Source: Streptacidiphilus sp041262525
Lineage (GTDB): Bacteria > Actinomycetota > Actinomycetes > Streptomycetales > Streptomycetaceae
Length of the DNA stretch: 64,000 nucleotides
Reading direction: 5' to 3'
NCBI RefSeq assembly: GCF_041262525.1
Contig: NZ_JBGCCK010000013.1
Span: forward strand, 163,126 to 227,125
Both the position numbers and the translations under genes were made by a program. Positions 51,101 through 58,690 of the stretch are shown in pieces. Numbering within the stretch: position 1 is the first letter of the stretch; the number at the start of each line of letters is the position of its first letter. The notes under the pieces are model-generated. The model was given only the letters and a program-made list of their open reading frames with translations, was not told where the DNA came from and ran no database searches.

Positions 51101-52894
51101 TCAGAGCGCGTAGCGGGTCTCGGCCAGGCGGTACAGGCGTCGCCACAGCAGCCGGTTCAGGGCGACGACGTAGATGCTCATGACGCTGATGCCGACCAGG
51201 ATCTTCGGGAAGTCGCCGGCTCCCGTCGCCTCCGCGATGTACGAGCCGAGGCCGGTGGCCTCCAGGTGGTGGTTGCCGTAGGAGACGACCTCGGCGACGA
51301 TCGAGGCGTTCCACGCGCCGCCCGCCGCGGTGATCCCGCCGGTGACGTAGTAGGGGAAGATCGCCGGCAGGACGAAGGACTTCCAGCGCAGCCAGCCGCC
51401 GACGCGGAAGCCGGTCATCGCCTCGCGCAGGTCCGACGGGATGGCCGAGGCCCCGGCGATGACGTTGAAGAGGATGTACCACTGCGCGCCCAGCGCCATC
51501 AGCAGGATCGCGCCGATGTTGAGCGAGATCCCGAGCGCGACGAAGGCCGCCGTGGCGAAGGGGAAGATGAAGTTGGCCGGGAAGCTGGCCAGCACCTGGA
51601 CGATGGGCTGGGCGAAGCGGGTCACCTTGGGGTCCATCCCGATCCAGACCCCGATCGGCACCCAGATCACCGTGGCGAACGCCAGCAGCACCAGCACCCG
51701 CCCGAAGGTCGCCCCGCCGAGCGCGAGGGCGTGCCCGAACTCGGCCAACCCGACCGTCGACTGCACGTAGCGCAGCGCCTGCCAGGCGCCCCAGACCACC
51801 AGCGCGGTGACCACGCCCGCCAAGAAGACGTCCCCGGTCCGCTCGCGCGCGACGGGCCGCGCCAGCGGGTGCTCGGCCAGCCCGAAGGGCCGCGCCGCCC
51901 GGTCGAGCGCGCGGCCGACCGGCTTCAGTGGCCGCCCGATCAGGCTCGGCACGCTGCTGCGCCGCAGCAGGTCCAGCACCACGCTACGCGGACGCTCGGC
52001 GGATTCGGACTCCTCCACCCGGAACCGCTCGGACCAGGCGGTCATCGGCCGCCAGAAGAGCACGTTGACGCCGATCACCATGACGATCATGACGCCGATG
52101 GCGATGCCGACCTCGCCGAGGCTGCCCTTGCTGATCGCCGCGGCCGCGTAGGAGCCGATGCCGGGCAGGGCGTAGTGCTGGTTGAGCACGCTGATCGACT
52201 CGGACGCGGCCAGGAAGAACCAGGCCCCGCCGAAGCTCATCATCCCGTTCCAGATCAGCGGGATCATGCCGCTGGGCACGTCCAGTCGCCAGAAGCGCTG
52301 CCACTTGGTCAGCCGCATCACCCGCGCCGCCTCGTCCAGCTCACGCGGCTGGGAGACCAGCGCGTAGTAGAAGGCGAAGGTCATGTTCCAGGCCATCGCG
52401 GTGAAGATGGCGAACACCGAGGCGCACTCCAGCCCGAGCTCCGAGCCGGGGAAAAGGTTGATGAACGCGGTGACCGTGACCGAGAGGAAGCCCAGCACCG
52501 GCACGGACTGCAGGATGTCCAGGATCGGCAGCAGCACCTTCTCCGTCCGCCGCAAGCGGGCGGCAGCGGTGGCGTAGACGAAGGTGAAGAGGACGGAGGC
52601 GACGAGCGCCGCGAACATCCGCAGCAGCGAACGGACCGCGTAATACGGCAGATTCGCCGGGTCGGTGGACACCTGGGACGGCGCGGTACTCGGCAGGAAC
52701 GGGGCGTTCAGCCCCGGCGCGAGCCGCAGCAGCCCGTAGAGCAGAGCCACCAGCGCGGCGGCGACGATCAGGTCCACCCAGCGCGTGCCGACGCGCCGCC
52801 AGGCGCCGGAACCCGGCTCACCCCCGGTCGACGGGAACCCTCCCTCACCCGCCACCTGCGCTCCTCCGCCGCGGAATCCTGCCTCCGCAGCCAC
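51101..52894 (-). CDS. ABC transporter permease with two fused permease domains
   Basis: A 597-residue membrane protein with two NitT/TauT permease modules. The first spans about residues 40-275, with the EAA loop ELDEAARVMRLTKWQRFWRL, and the second about 355-590, with SDLREAMTGFRVGGWLRWKS. A charged linker of about 70 residues joins them. One chain thus supplies both halves of the channel, unlike the usual homodimer. With the ATPase at 49768 it should form a complete importer core, but there is no periplasmic-type binding protein in the window, so the substrate and mechanism are open. Confidence 0.9.
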   Translation of the reverse strand: MAAEAGFRGGGAQVAGEGGFPSTGGEPGSGAWRRVGTRWVDLIVAAALVALLYGLLRLAPGLNAPFLPSTAPSQVSTDPANLPYYAVRSLLRMFAALVASVLFTFVYATAAARLRRTEKVLLPILDILQSVPVLGFLSVTVTAFINLFPGSELGLECASVFAIFTAMAWNMTFAFYYALVSQPRELDEAARVMRLTKWQRFWRLDVPSGMIPLIWNGMMSFGGAWFFLAASESISVLNQHYALPGIGSYAAAAISKGSLGEVGIAIGVMIVMVIGVNVLFWRPMTAWSERFRVEESESAERPRSVVLDLLRRSSVPSLIGRPLKPVGRALDRAARPFGLAEHPLARPVARERTGDVFLAGVVTALVVWGAWQALRYVQSTVGLAEFGHALALGGATFGRVLVLLAFATVIWVPIGVWIGMDPKVTRFAQPIVQVLASFPANFIFPFATAAFVALGISLNIGAILLMALGAQWYILFNVIAGASAIPSDLREAMTGFRVGGWLRWKSFVLPAIFPYYVTGGITAAGGAWNASIVAEVVSYGNHHLEATGLGSYIAEATGAGDFPKILVGISVMSIYVVALNRLLWRRLYRLAETRYAL

Positions 52895-52930
52895 TCAAAC
52901 AGCCGCACGGTCCGCCCGCCGCCCGACACG

Positions 52931-53030
52931 GACGAACGGGTGACGGCGGGCGAGCGGGTGAAGGCGGGCGAGCGGGTGACGGGGGCTGCTCGGTGCGGAG
53001 CGGGTGACGGGCGGCTCGGTGCGGAGTGGG
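52931..53030. repeat. GC-rich direct repeats in intergenic DNA
   Basis: GGCGGGCGAGCGGGTGA occurs twice in succession, followed by two copies of GCTCGGTGCGGAG. They lie between the start of the permease gene and the stop of the next gene, in its downstream region. Confidence 0.7.
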
Positions 53031-53037
53031 CGGCGCG

Positions 53038-54618
53038 TCAGCGGAACTCGCGCAGGCGGGGCCGGGCGCCGACGCCGACGAGGACGGCGACGAGGACCGC
53101 GCCGCCGGCGAGCAGCCACAGCTCGGAGCCGGCCCGCTGCGCGCCGACCTTCGCCGCGCTCTCGTACGCGTTCTCGTTGATCGCGATCAGCGACTGCAGC
53201 GCGGCGTCGTGGGCGTTGAAGTCCGCATTGGAGCCGCCCGGGGCGAGGCTGGTGCAGTAGGCGATCGCCTCTTCCAGCTTCCCGGCCGAGACCAGGGCGC
53301 GGATCTTGCGGTCGTCCAGCTGGTACGCCTGGTAGGCGAGCAGAGTCTTCTCGGCGGCCGCGCGTTCGCCGCCGAAGGTGATGTTGCGGAACTCGTCACC
53401 GTAGAAGCCGGTGAAATGTATCTGCGTGCGGTCCTGCTGGTACGCGGCGATGCTCTGGGCCAGGGCGCTGTCGTAGCCGGACAGGCTGACGCCCTGCAGC
53501 TTCAGGATCTGGTCCGAGTCCGTCTGGAAGGCCGACTCGTACGCGGGCCGCTGGGCCGCGTCCAGCACGTAGCGGCTCTCCGCGGCGTTCGAGTCGTAGA
53601 CGACCGCGCGGGCGTGGGTGAGCGCCACCACGGAGTCGAAGGCGTCCTTGCGCGCCGTCTTCAGGTCCTGCCCCTCGCCGGAGAGGAAGGAACCCGCCAT
53701 GCCCAGCAGCGCGACGGTCAGCAGCGTCGCCGCCGCCAGCGCCGGGTTGACGATCCGCCGGAACCGCAGCGCGAGCCAGACCTGGAGGCCGACCAGCGCG
53801 ATCAGCGCTCCGCCGCCGAGCAGCAGCAGCCAGGTCCCCGCGGTGCCGAGGGCGGCGCGCTCGGAGGTGTAGCTCTGCTCGAAGGCGCCGTCGTTCGCCT
53901 TGAGCAGCTGTTCGGCGGAGGGCAGCAGTTGCTGGCGCATCAGGTCGGTCGCCTGGCGGTAGTCGGCCAGCGCGGACGGGTCCGGAGCGCCGGCCGCCGC
54001 GTGGGCGTGGGAGTTCAGCTCCAGGGCGCGACCGGCCAGGTCCTGGTAGCTGCCCATATCGTCGAGGACGCGGGCGAGCGCGGCCTGCGCCTCGGTGTTG
54101 CCGGCGGCGTCGAGGGTGGCCTGTTGGAGGTCGTGGTCGGCGGTGGCGCGGTCCTGGGTGTACTGCTGCCTGGCGGTGGCGAGGTTCCGCGTCAGCTTCG
54201 GGTCGTTGCCGAACATCAGCTGGTTCGCGGCCTGGGCGTCGAGGTCCGTCAGTGCCTGGTAGAGGCCGCCCGCGTCGGTGACCTGCGGCGCCTGGTGCCG
54301 GGTGATGACGTCCCAGTTGCTCTGCGCGCCGGTGACCGCGCCGGTCAGCACCGCGCCGAGCAGCAACGCCAGCAGCGCGCAGCCCGCTGTCGCCCAGCGC
54401 ACCCGCGCCGGGACGGTGAGTGGCCCGTGCGGGAGGACTGCCCGGATCCGGCCGCGGAACAGACCGGCGGACGTGATCCGCGTCGACGGTCCGCCGCGGT
54501 CGGGCCCGTGTCCCCTTCCCCCTGTTCCGCCTGTTCCCCCTGCTTCCCCCGACTCGGCGGCCGTGTGCTTCGCTGCCGTGCGCGCCGCTGCCCGAGCCCG
54601 TTCCCCGACCGTAGTCAT
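53038..54618 (-). CDS. four-helix membrane protein with two extracellular helical domains, function unknown
   Basis: A 526-residue protein. After a Gly/Arg-rich cytoplasmic N-terminus, helix 1 is at about residues 75-95, followed by a helical external domain of about 165 residues (SNWDVITRHQAPQVTDAGGL to YTSERAALGTAG), helices 2 and 3 at about 265-310, a second external domain (ARKDAFDSVVALTHARAVVY) and helix 4 near 500. The external domains resemble four-helix-bundle ligand sensors, with YQALTDLDAQAANQLM at the usual place, but there is no kinase, cyclase or methyl-accepting domain. It may be a sensor subunit working with a partner. It lies 143 bp upstream of the ABC permease, separated by repeats. 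Confidence 0.6.
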   Translation of the reverse strand: MTTVGERARAAARTAAKHTAAESGEAGGTGGTGGRGHGPDRGGPSTRITSAGLFRGRIRAVLPHGPLTVPARVRWATAGCALLALLLGAVLTGAVTGAQSNWDVITRHQAPQVTDAGGLYQALTDLDAQAANQLMFGNDPKLTRNLATARQQYTQDRATADHDLQQATLDAAGNTEAQAALARVLDDMGSYQDLAGRALELNSHAHAAAGAPDPSALADYRQATDLMRQQLLPSAEQLLKANDGAFEQSYTSERAALGTAGTWLLLLGGGALIALVGLQVWLALRFRRIVNPALAAATLLTVALLGMAGSFLSGEGQDLKTARKDAFDSVVALTHARAVVYDSNAAESRYVLDAAQRPAYESAFQTDSDQILKLQGVSLSGYDSALAQSIAAYQQDRTQIHFTGFYGDEFRNITFGGERAAAEKTLLAYQAYQLDDRKIRALVSAGKLEEAIAYCTSLAPGGSNADFNAHDAALQSLIAINENAYESAAKVGAQRAGSELWLLAGGAVLVAVLVGVGARPRLREFR

Positions 54619-54786
54619 CCCCGCTGACGCCTTCTTCCCGATGCGGCCTCTCGACCTCGGGGCTCACTCTCCTGCGAGACGGCAGCACGCAGCGGCGTCC
54701 TAACGCTCTCTTAGCGTGCGAACGCCGCTTCTTGACGACTTGTTGGCACCGATGCCGAAGCGGAGGCGATCAGGCGGGCGGATGCC

Positions 54787-55092
54787 TCAGGCGAGGACGC
54801 TCTCCGGCATCGGCAGCCGGCGGCCGTTGCTGAGCAGGGTGCAGACGGGGGCGTGCGGCCGGTGCCCGCCATGGTGCGGGTGGTCGACCCGGACGCTGAG
54901 CGGGGTCGGCGGATCTCCGGGCAGCTCGGCCTCCAGCACCGTGGTGCCGGTGCCGCGCTGGTGGTGGTACCCAACCTCCTTGCCGTCGACCAGGAGGATC
55001 ATGTCCTCGGTGCGCCAGCTGAAGCCGGTGCGCAGGTCGAGCGAGACGGAGTGGCCGTCGAGGTCGAGATGGTAGTGGTGGCGAGTGCTCAT
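54787..55092 (-). CDS. small beta-rich hypothetical protein
   Basis: A 101-residue protein from ATG 55092: MSTRHHYHLDLDGHSVSLDL, WRTEDMILLVDGKEVGYHHQ, and a C-terminal CTLLSNGRRLPMPESVLA. It is predicted to be mostly beta-strand, cytoplasmic, and rich in His. No family is recognised. It is alone on its transcript, with a 40-bp palindrome 77 bp upstream. In the 168 bp beyond its stop a CGCT-AAGAG-AGCG dyad (about 54704-54717, minus-strand reading) precedes the membrane protein gene. Confidence 0.6.
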   Translation of the reverse strand: MSTRHHYHLDLDGHSVSLDLRTGFSWRTEDMILLVDGKEVGYHHQRGTGTTVLEAELPGDPPTPLSVRVDHPHHGGHRPHAPVCTLLSNGRRLPMPESVLA

Positions 55093-55168
55093 CCTGGACT
55101 CCTGGGACTCCCGGGACTCATGGCCTCCGAAGAAGGTCCCCCCTCAGCTTCCACGATAGCCGCGAATC

Positions 55169-55208
55169 AAGATCGCTGAATGTTTCACGTGAAGCATTTA
55201 GCGATCAT
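55169..55208. repeat. 40-bp palindromic repeat, copy 2
   Basis: AAGATCGCTGA, core ATGTTTCACGTGAAGCAT and TTAGCGATCAT: the same length, arms and core as copy 1 at 24204. It lies between the DedA stop and the start of the small gene at 55092, both minus strand. Confidence 0.85.
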
Positions 55209-55238
55209 GAAATCCCCGCTCTTCCCCCGACTGCCGGC

Positions 55239-55844
55239 TCAGCTTTCGCGGCGGTGCCGCCGCCAGAGCCAGGTTCCCACCGCGGCGAGCACGATCACCG
55301 CGATCACCACCGCCAGGACCTGTCCGACCTGCGCCTCGACCCGCTTGTACGCCTGCCCGGCGAAGTACCCCAGCAGCGTGAAGCCGATCCCCCAGCAGAG
55401 CCCGCCCATCGCGTTGAACAGCAGGAACCTGCGGTAGGGCATGTGCGAGATACCGGCCAGCGCGGGCATCACCGCCCGGAAGAAGGCGATGAAGCGCCCG
55501 AAGAAGACAGCAGCGGCGCCACGGTCACGGATCATGTCCTGCGCCTTGCCCAGCCGCTCCCGGTGCCGACGCAGCGGCCTGATCTCAAGGATCCGGTCGC
55601 CGAAATGGTGTCCGATCTCGTAGCCGACGCTGTCCCCGGCGATCGCCGCGCACACCACGACCGCCAGCATGATCCCGATGGAGACGTGCCCCTGGTTCGC
55701 CAGCACCCCGCCCAGGACCGCGGCGGTCTCGCCCGGCAGCACGAAGCCGACGAAAATCGCGTCCTCGCAGAAGACCAGCGCCCCGACGACCGCGTACACG
55801 ACGGGCCCGGAGAGGCTCGCAAGCCAGTTGGTGATCGTTCCCAT
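55239..55844 (-). CDS. DedA-family membrane protein
   Basis: A 201-residue membrane protein from ATG 55844. The DedA (SNARE-associated/VTT) pattern is clear: EDAIFVGFVLPGETAAVLGG, GDSVGYEIGHHFGDRIL, FFGRFIAFFRAVMPALAGIS and a final helix before WLWRRHRRES. The re-entrant segment with ExxxPxPGE-like and R-x3-R residues is conserved. DedA proteins move or flip lipids such as undecaprenyl phosphate or phosphatidylethanolamine and depend on the proton gradient. Confidence 0.88.
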   Translation of the reverse strand: MGTITNWLASLSGPVVYAVVGALVFCEDAIFVGFVLPGETAAVLGGVLANQGHVSIGIMLAVVVCAAIAGDSVGYEIGHHFGDRILEIRPLRRHRERLGKAQDMIRDRGAAAVFFGRFIAFFRAVMPALAGISHMPYRRFLLFNAMGGLCWGIGFTLLGYFAGQAYKRVEAQVGQVLAVVIAVIVLAAVGTWLWRRHRRES

Positions 55845-55942
55845 GCCCCCCAGTCTGCGCGCAGCCGCGTCCCGCCGGGGTAAGGCGCGGCAACCGGCCG
55901 TCGTACGCGTCCGACTAGGCTGACCTTGATCAACAGGATCAC

Positions 55943-55981
55943 GAACGGGAACGCGAACAGGAACGCGAACGGGAACGGGAA
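55943..55981. repeat. hexamer tandem repeat upstream of the epimerase
   Basis: CGAACG/GGAACG-type units (GAACGG, GAACGC, GAACAG) repeat about six times just ahead of the epimerase start. Translated it would give Asn/Gly/Ala repeats, but the start codon lies after it. Confidence 0.65.
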
Positions 55982-56003
55982 GTCGGACGGAGCGGGGGCG
56001 GAG

Positions 56004-56891
56004 ATGCGGATCTTTCTGGCAGGCGCGGGCGGCGCGATCGGTCGGCGTCTGGTGCCGCTCCTGCTGGAGGGCGGGCACCACGTCGTCGGGACCGCGCGGG
56101 CCGAGGAGGGCGTCACGCGGCTGCGCGCGCTGGGCATCGAGGCGGTCCGCGTCGACGCGCTGGATGCCGACGCCCTGCGGCGGGCCGTCCGTGACGCCGC
56201 GCCGGACGCGCTGCTGCACCAGCTGACCGACCTCTCCGGGGCCGACGGCGCGGCCAACGGCCGGCTGCGCCGCGAGGGCACCCGCAATCTGATCGACGCC
56301 GCCCGCGCCGTCGGCGTGAGCCGAATCGTCAGTCAGTCGATTTCCTGGGCCTACGTCGGCGGGACCGCACCGGCAGGCGAGGACGAGCCGCTGGACCTGG
56401 ACGCGCCGCTGCCGCGCGGCGGGATGGTCGGCGCGATCGCCACGCTGGAGCGGATCTCGGGCGAGCTGCCGGAGGCGGTGGTCCTGCGCAACGGGCTGCT
56501 CTACGGCCCCGGGACCTGGTACGCACCGGACGGACCCGTCGCGGCCGCGCTCCGGGGAGAGCCGGCCGGACCGTTCCTGGCGAGCCTGACCGCGAACGCG
56601 GCCGTCAGCTCCTTCGTCCACGTCGACGACGCGGCGGCCGCCGTCGTCGCGGCACTGGACTGGCCCGCCGGACCCGTCAACATCGTCGACGACGAACCCG
56701 CCGCCGCCCGCGACTGGCTACCCGTTCTCGCCGCGACGGTCGGCGCTCCGGCGCCCTCCCCGTCGGACGCCTCTTCGGATGCCCCGGCGGCACTCTGGGA
56801 GCGCGGCGCGAGCAACACGCTCGCCCGGAGCCGCGGCTGGGGGCCGCGCCGGGCGTCCTGGCGGACCGGCTTAATGATCAACCCAGCGTGA
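56004..56891 (+). CDS. NAD-dependent epimerase/dehydratase-like protein
   Basis: A 295-residue extended-SDR protein. I use ATG 56004 with GGCGGAG upstream, which opens on the nucleotide-binding loop MRIFLAGAGGAIGRRLVPLL; the longer frame would translate a hexamer repeat. QLTDLSGADGA, the strand ending VSQSISWAYVGG and the RNGLLYGPGTWYAPDG block follow the family pattern, but the catalytic YxxxK is not obvious, so it may be an atypical reductase or NmrA-like regulator. It is monocistronic and divergent from DedA. Confidence 0.8.
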   Translation: MRIFLAGAGGAIGRRLVPLLLEGGHHVVGTARAEEGVTRLRALGIEAVRVDALDADALRRAVRDAAPDALLHQLTDLSGADGAANGRLRREGTRNLIDAARAVGVSRIVSQSISWAYVGGTAPAGEDEPLDLDAPLPRGGMVGAIATLERISGELPEAVVLRNGLLYGPGTWYAPDGPVAAALRGEPAGPFLASLTANAAVSSFVHVDDAAAAVVAALDWPAGPVNIVDDEPAAARDWLPVLAATVGAPAPSPSDASSDAPAALWERGASNTLARSRGWGPRRASWRTGLMINPA

Positions 56892-57024
56892 CCTGACGTT
56901 CGTTCACGTATCAACCTTCGGGGCTGCCCGCACGGCTCTGACCTCTGCGAACAGCGCGATGGGTCCGTGATTCTGTCGCCGCGTCAGGTGCGTTCGCCCC
57001 GAACGCCGAACCCTCGCCCGATTC

Positions 57025-57040
57025 ATCGTCAGCTGACGAT
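57025..57040. promoter_or_regulatory. 16-bp perfect palindrome, probable regulator site
   Basis: ATCGTCAGCTGACGAT, 297 bp before the surface protein start. The regulator is unknown. Confidence 0.45.
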
Positions 57041-57265
57041 ACGTCCACTGATTGAGTGATGCCGCCGCGCCCGATCAGCGGTCCCCTGAGGGCCGCTCTG
57101 GCGTCCCATCAGAGCCGAAATGGGCCTCGCTGACTCCGTCTCACCTGTCTGACCAGCAGTTTTACCGTGACGGTCCCTCATTCGGAGCAGCCCGAAGATG
57201 CGCGCTCCGGCAACTCGGGATGTTGTTGGGAACGTGACCGGTCGCCCCCCGTCGGTCACCACGCT

Positions 57266-57310
57266 CCGGAGGAGGTCCGGTGGCGTGCCAGGCGTGCCTG
57301 GACCCTCCGG
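57266..57310 (+). promoter_or_regulatory. stem-loop in the leader of the surface protein gene
   Basis: CCGGAGGAGGTCC can pair with GGACCCTCCGG (two bulged bases), closing a loop of about 20 bases. It ends 26 bp before ATG 57337 and just ahead of the AAGGAG ribosome binding site. Confidence 0.45.
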
Positions 57311-57336
57311 GGGGTCACATGAAGAAGGAGTTCCTC

Positions 57337-57840
57337 ATGCGTGTTCGTCGTCTCGCTGCCGTCACCGCTCTCACGGGTGCGGCGCTGGCGGTCTCCGTGC
57401 CGCTGGCGTCCGCCGTCGAGGGGGGAGTCGTGGTGGTCACCCCCGGTAGCGCGGCCCCCGGCCAGACCGTCAAGATCGGTGCGACCGGCTGCATCACCAC
57501 CAGCTCCACCGCGATAGCCAGGGCCTACTCGAACGCGTTCCCGACCACCGCGCTGGACGCGGTCGGCAGCGCGGGCGAGGTGGCCGGTTCGACGCAGATC
57601 TTCTCCGGCGCCAAGGCCGGCACCTACACCGTCACCGTCGTCTGTGACGTGAACAACCCGGGCGCGAAGTCGACCGGTTCGGTCACGGTCGTCACCTCCG
57701 CCACGGGCGGGGCCAAGACCGGTGACGGCGCCTCGCAGGCGTTCCCGACCTCGTCCGTCGCGGGCGGTGCCGCGTTGGCGGTCGGCAGCATCGGCGTCGG
57801 CGCCTACGCCCTGCGTCGCCGGGCCGGTGGCCGCGCCTGA
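57337..57840 (+). CDS. secreted surface protein with C-terminal sortase-type anchor
   Basis: A 167-residue protein. Two ATGs are possible: 57319 and 57337; AAGGAG lies six bases before the second, which I use. Signal peptide MRVRRLAAVTALTGAALAVS is cleaved near SAVE. The mature part is a single beta-sandwich-like domain (VVTPGSAAPGQTVKIGATGC to GSVTVVTSATGG). The end has KTGDG, a spacer, a hydrophobic stretch (VAGGAALAVGSIGVGAYAL) and RRRAGGRA, the plan of a cell-wall sorting signal with a non-LPxTG motif. The class F sortase gene overlaps its 3' end by 14 bp. Confidence 0.75.
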   Translation: MRVRRLAAVTALTGAALAVSVPLASAVEGGVVVVTPGSAAPGQTVKIGATGCITTSSTAIARAYSNAFPTTALDAVGSAGEVAGSTQIFSGAKAGTYTVTVVCDVNNPGAKSTGSVTVVTSATGGAKTGDGASQAFPTSSVAGGAALAVGSIGVGAYALRRRAGGRA

Positions 57841-58564
57841 TCCCCGGCGCGGGCGCCCCCGCGGTGGCCGGTTCCTCTTCGGGCTGGCCACCGCGGGTTT
57901 CCTGCTGGGGGGCACCATGGTCTACCAGGCCGTCGCCAGCGCCCCCGCGCCGCCACCGCAACCGTCCTCCGTCTGGTCGACGGCCCCCGCGTCCGTCCCG
58001 GCCACCGCGTCGAACGGCTCTGTAGCTTCGAACGGCTGGGCCGCTCACGGCTCCTCGGCGAAGCCGACGCCGCCTCCGCCGACACCGATGAACCGCTCGC
58101 TGCCGGTGCGGGTCACCATGCCGCGGATCGGCATCGACGCGCCGGTCAGCCCGACCGGTCAGGCTGCCGACGGCAGCGTGATCGTCCCCGACGAGGACCA
58201 CGCCCGCCAGGCCGTCTGGTTCGACGGCAGCGCGACGCCGGGTCAGGTCGGTCCGTCGGTGCTCCTGGCCCACGTCGACTCCTGGAAGCTGCCGCTGGGG
58301 AAGGCCGCGTTCTACGAGTTGGGCGCGGCCAGGCCGGGCGACGTCGTCCAGGTGACCCGTGCGGACGGAAGCGTGGCCGAGTTCCAGGTGGATTCGGCCA
58401 CCGTCGTCAGCAAGAGCGGCTTTCCGACCCAGGCCGTCTACGGGCCGACCACCACCCCGCAGCTGCGGCTGATCACCTGCGGCGGCGGCTTCTCCAAGAA
58501 GGGCGGCTACGACGGCAACGTGATCGTCTACGCCCACTTCACCGGGGCCGGGAAGGCGCGCTGA
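57827..58564 (+). CDS. class F sortase (first of two)
   Basis: A 245-residue membrane-anchored sortase: GTG 57827 inside the end of the surface protein gene. FLFGLATAGFLLGGTMVYQA is the N-terminal anchor, followed by a Ser/Pro linker and the sortase domain from VRVTMPRIGIDAPVSPTGQA. The catalytic His is in VLLAHVDSW, the Cys in LRLITCGGGF, and the Arg position is near the C-terminus. Sortases of this class attach proteins to the wall or join them. The overlap with the surface protein gene indicates a dedicated substrate. Confidence 0.87.
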   Translation: MAAPDPRRGRPRGGRFLFGLATAGFLLGGTMVYQAVASAPAPPPQPSSVWSTAPASVPATASNGSVASNGWAAHGSSAKPTPPPPTPMNRSLPVRVTMPRIGIDAPVSPTGQAADGSVIVPDEDHARQAVWFDGSATPGQVGPSVLLAHVDSWKLPLGKAAFYELGAARPGDVVQVTRADGSVAEFQVDSATVVSKSGFPTQAVYGPTTTPQLRLITCGGGFSKKGGYDGNVIVYAHFTGAGKAR

Positions 58565-58607
58565 GCTAAACCGAGGTGAGCCCGGCCGAGCTGAGCCGAC
58601 GTAAATC

Positions 58608-58647
58608 AAGATCGCCAAATGTCACGCGCGTGACATTTGGCGATCTT
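58608..58647. repeat. 40-bp palindromic repeat, copy 3 (perfect)
   Basis: AAGATCGCCAAATGTCACGC followed by its exact reverse complement: 20-bp arms with no loop. Outer arms equal those of copies 1 and 2; the centre is TCACGCGCGTGA rather than TTTCACGTGAA. It lies between convergent genes (sortase and sedolisin), where it can also end transcription. Confidence 0.9.
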
Positions 58648-58690
58648 GGTACCTGCCCCCGAGGCCCCGCTCCCCGAGCAGGGCGTCAGG

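Larger units (their letters stand above)
56892..57336. other. 445-bp intergenic region with two dyads, no gene
   Basis: No convincing coding frame is seen. It holds a perfect 16-bp palindrome ATCGTCAGCTGACGAT (57025-57040), an inverted repeat GTGACCG/CGGTCAC (57234-57259) and a longer stem CCGGAG(GA)GGTCC paired with GGACCCTCCGG (57266-57310) directly before the surface protein start. These look like a regulator site and leader RNA structure. Confidence 0.6.

Noticed and set aside
50870..53260. Open frame of about 800 codons antisense to the ABC permease
   Set aside because: It spans two genes and an intergenic repeat and has no domain-like content.
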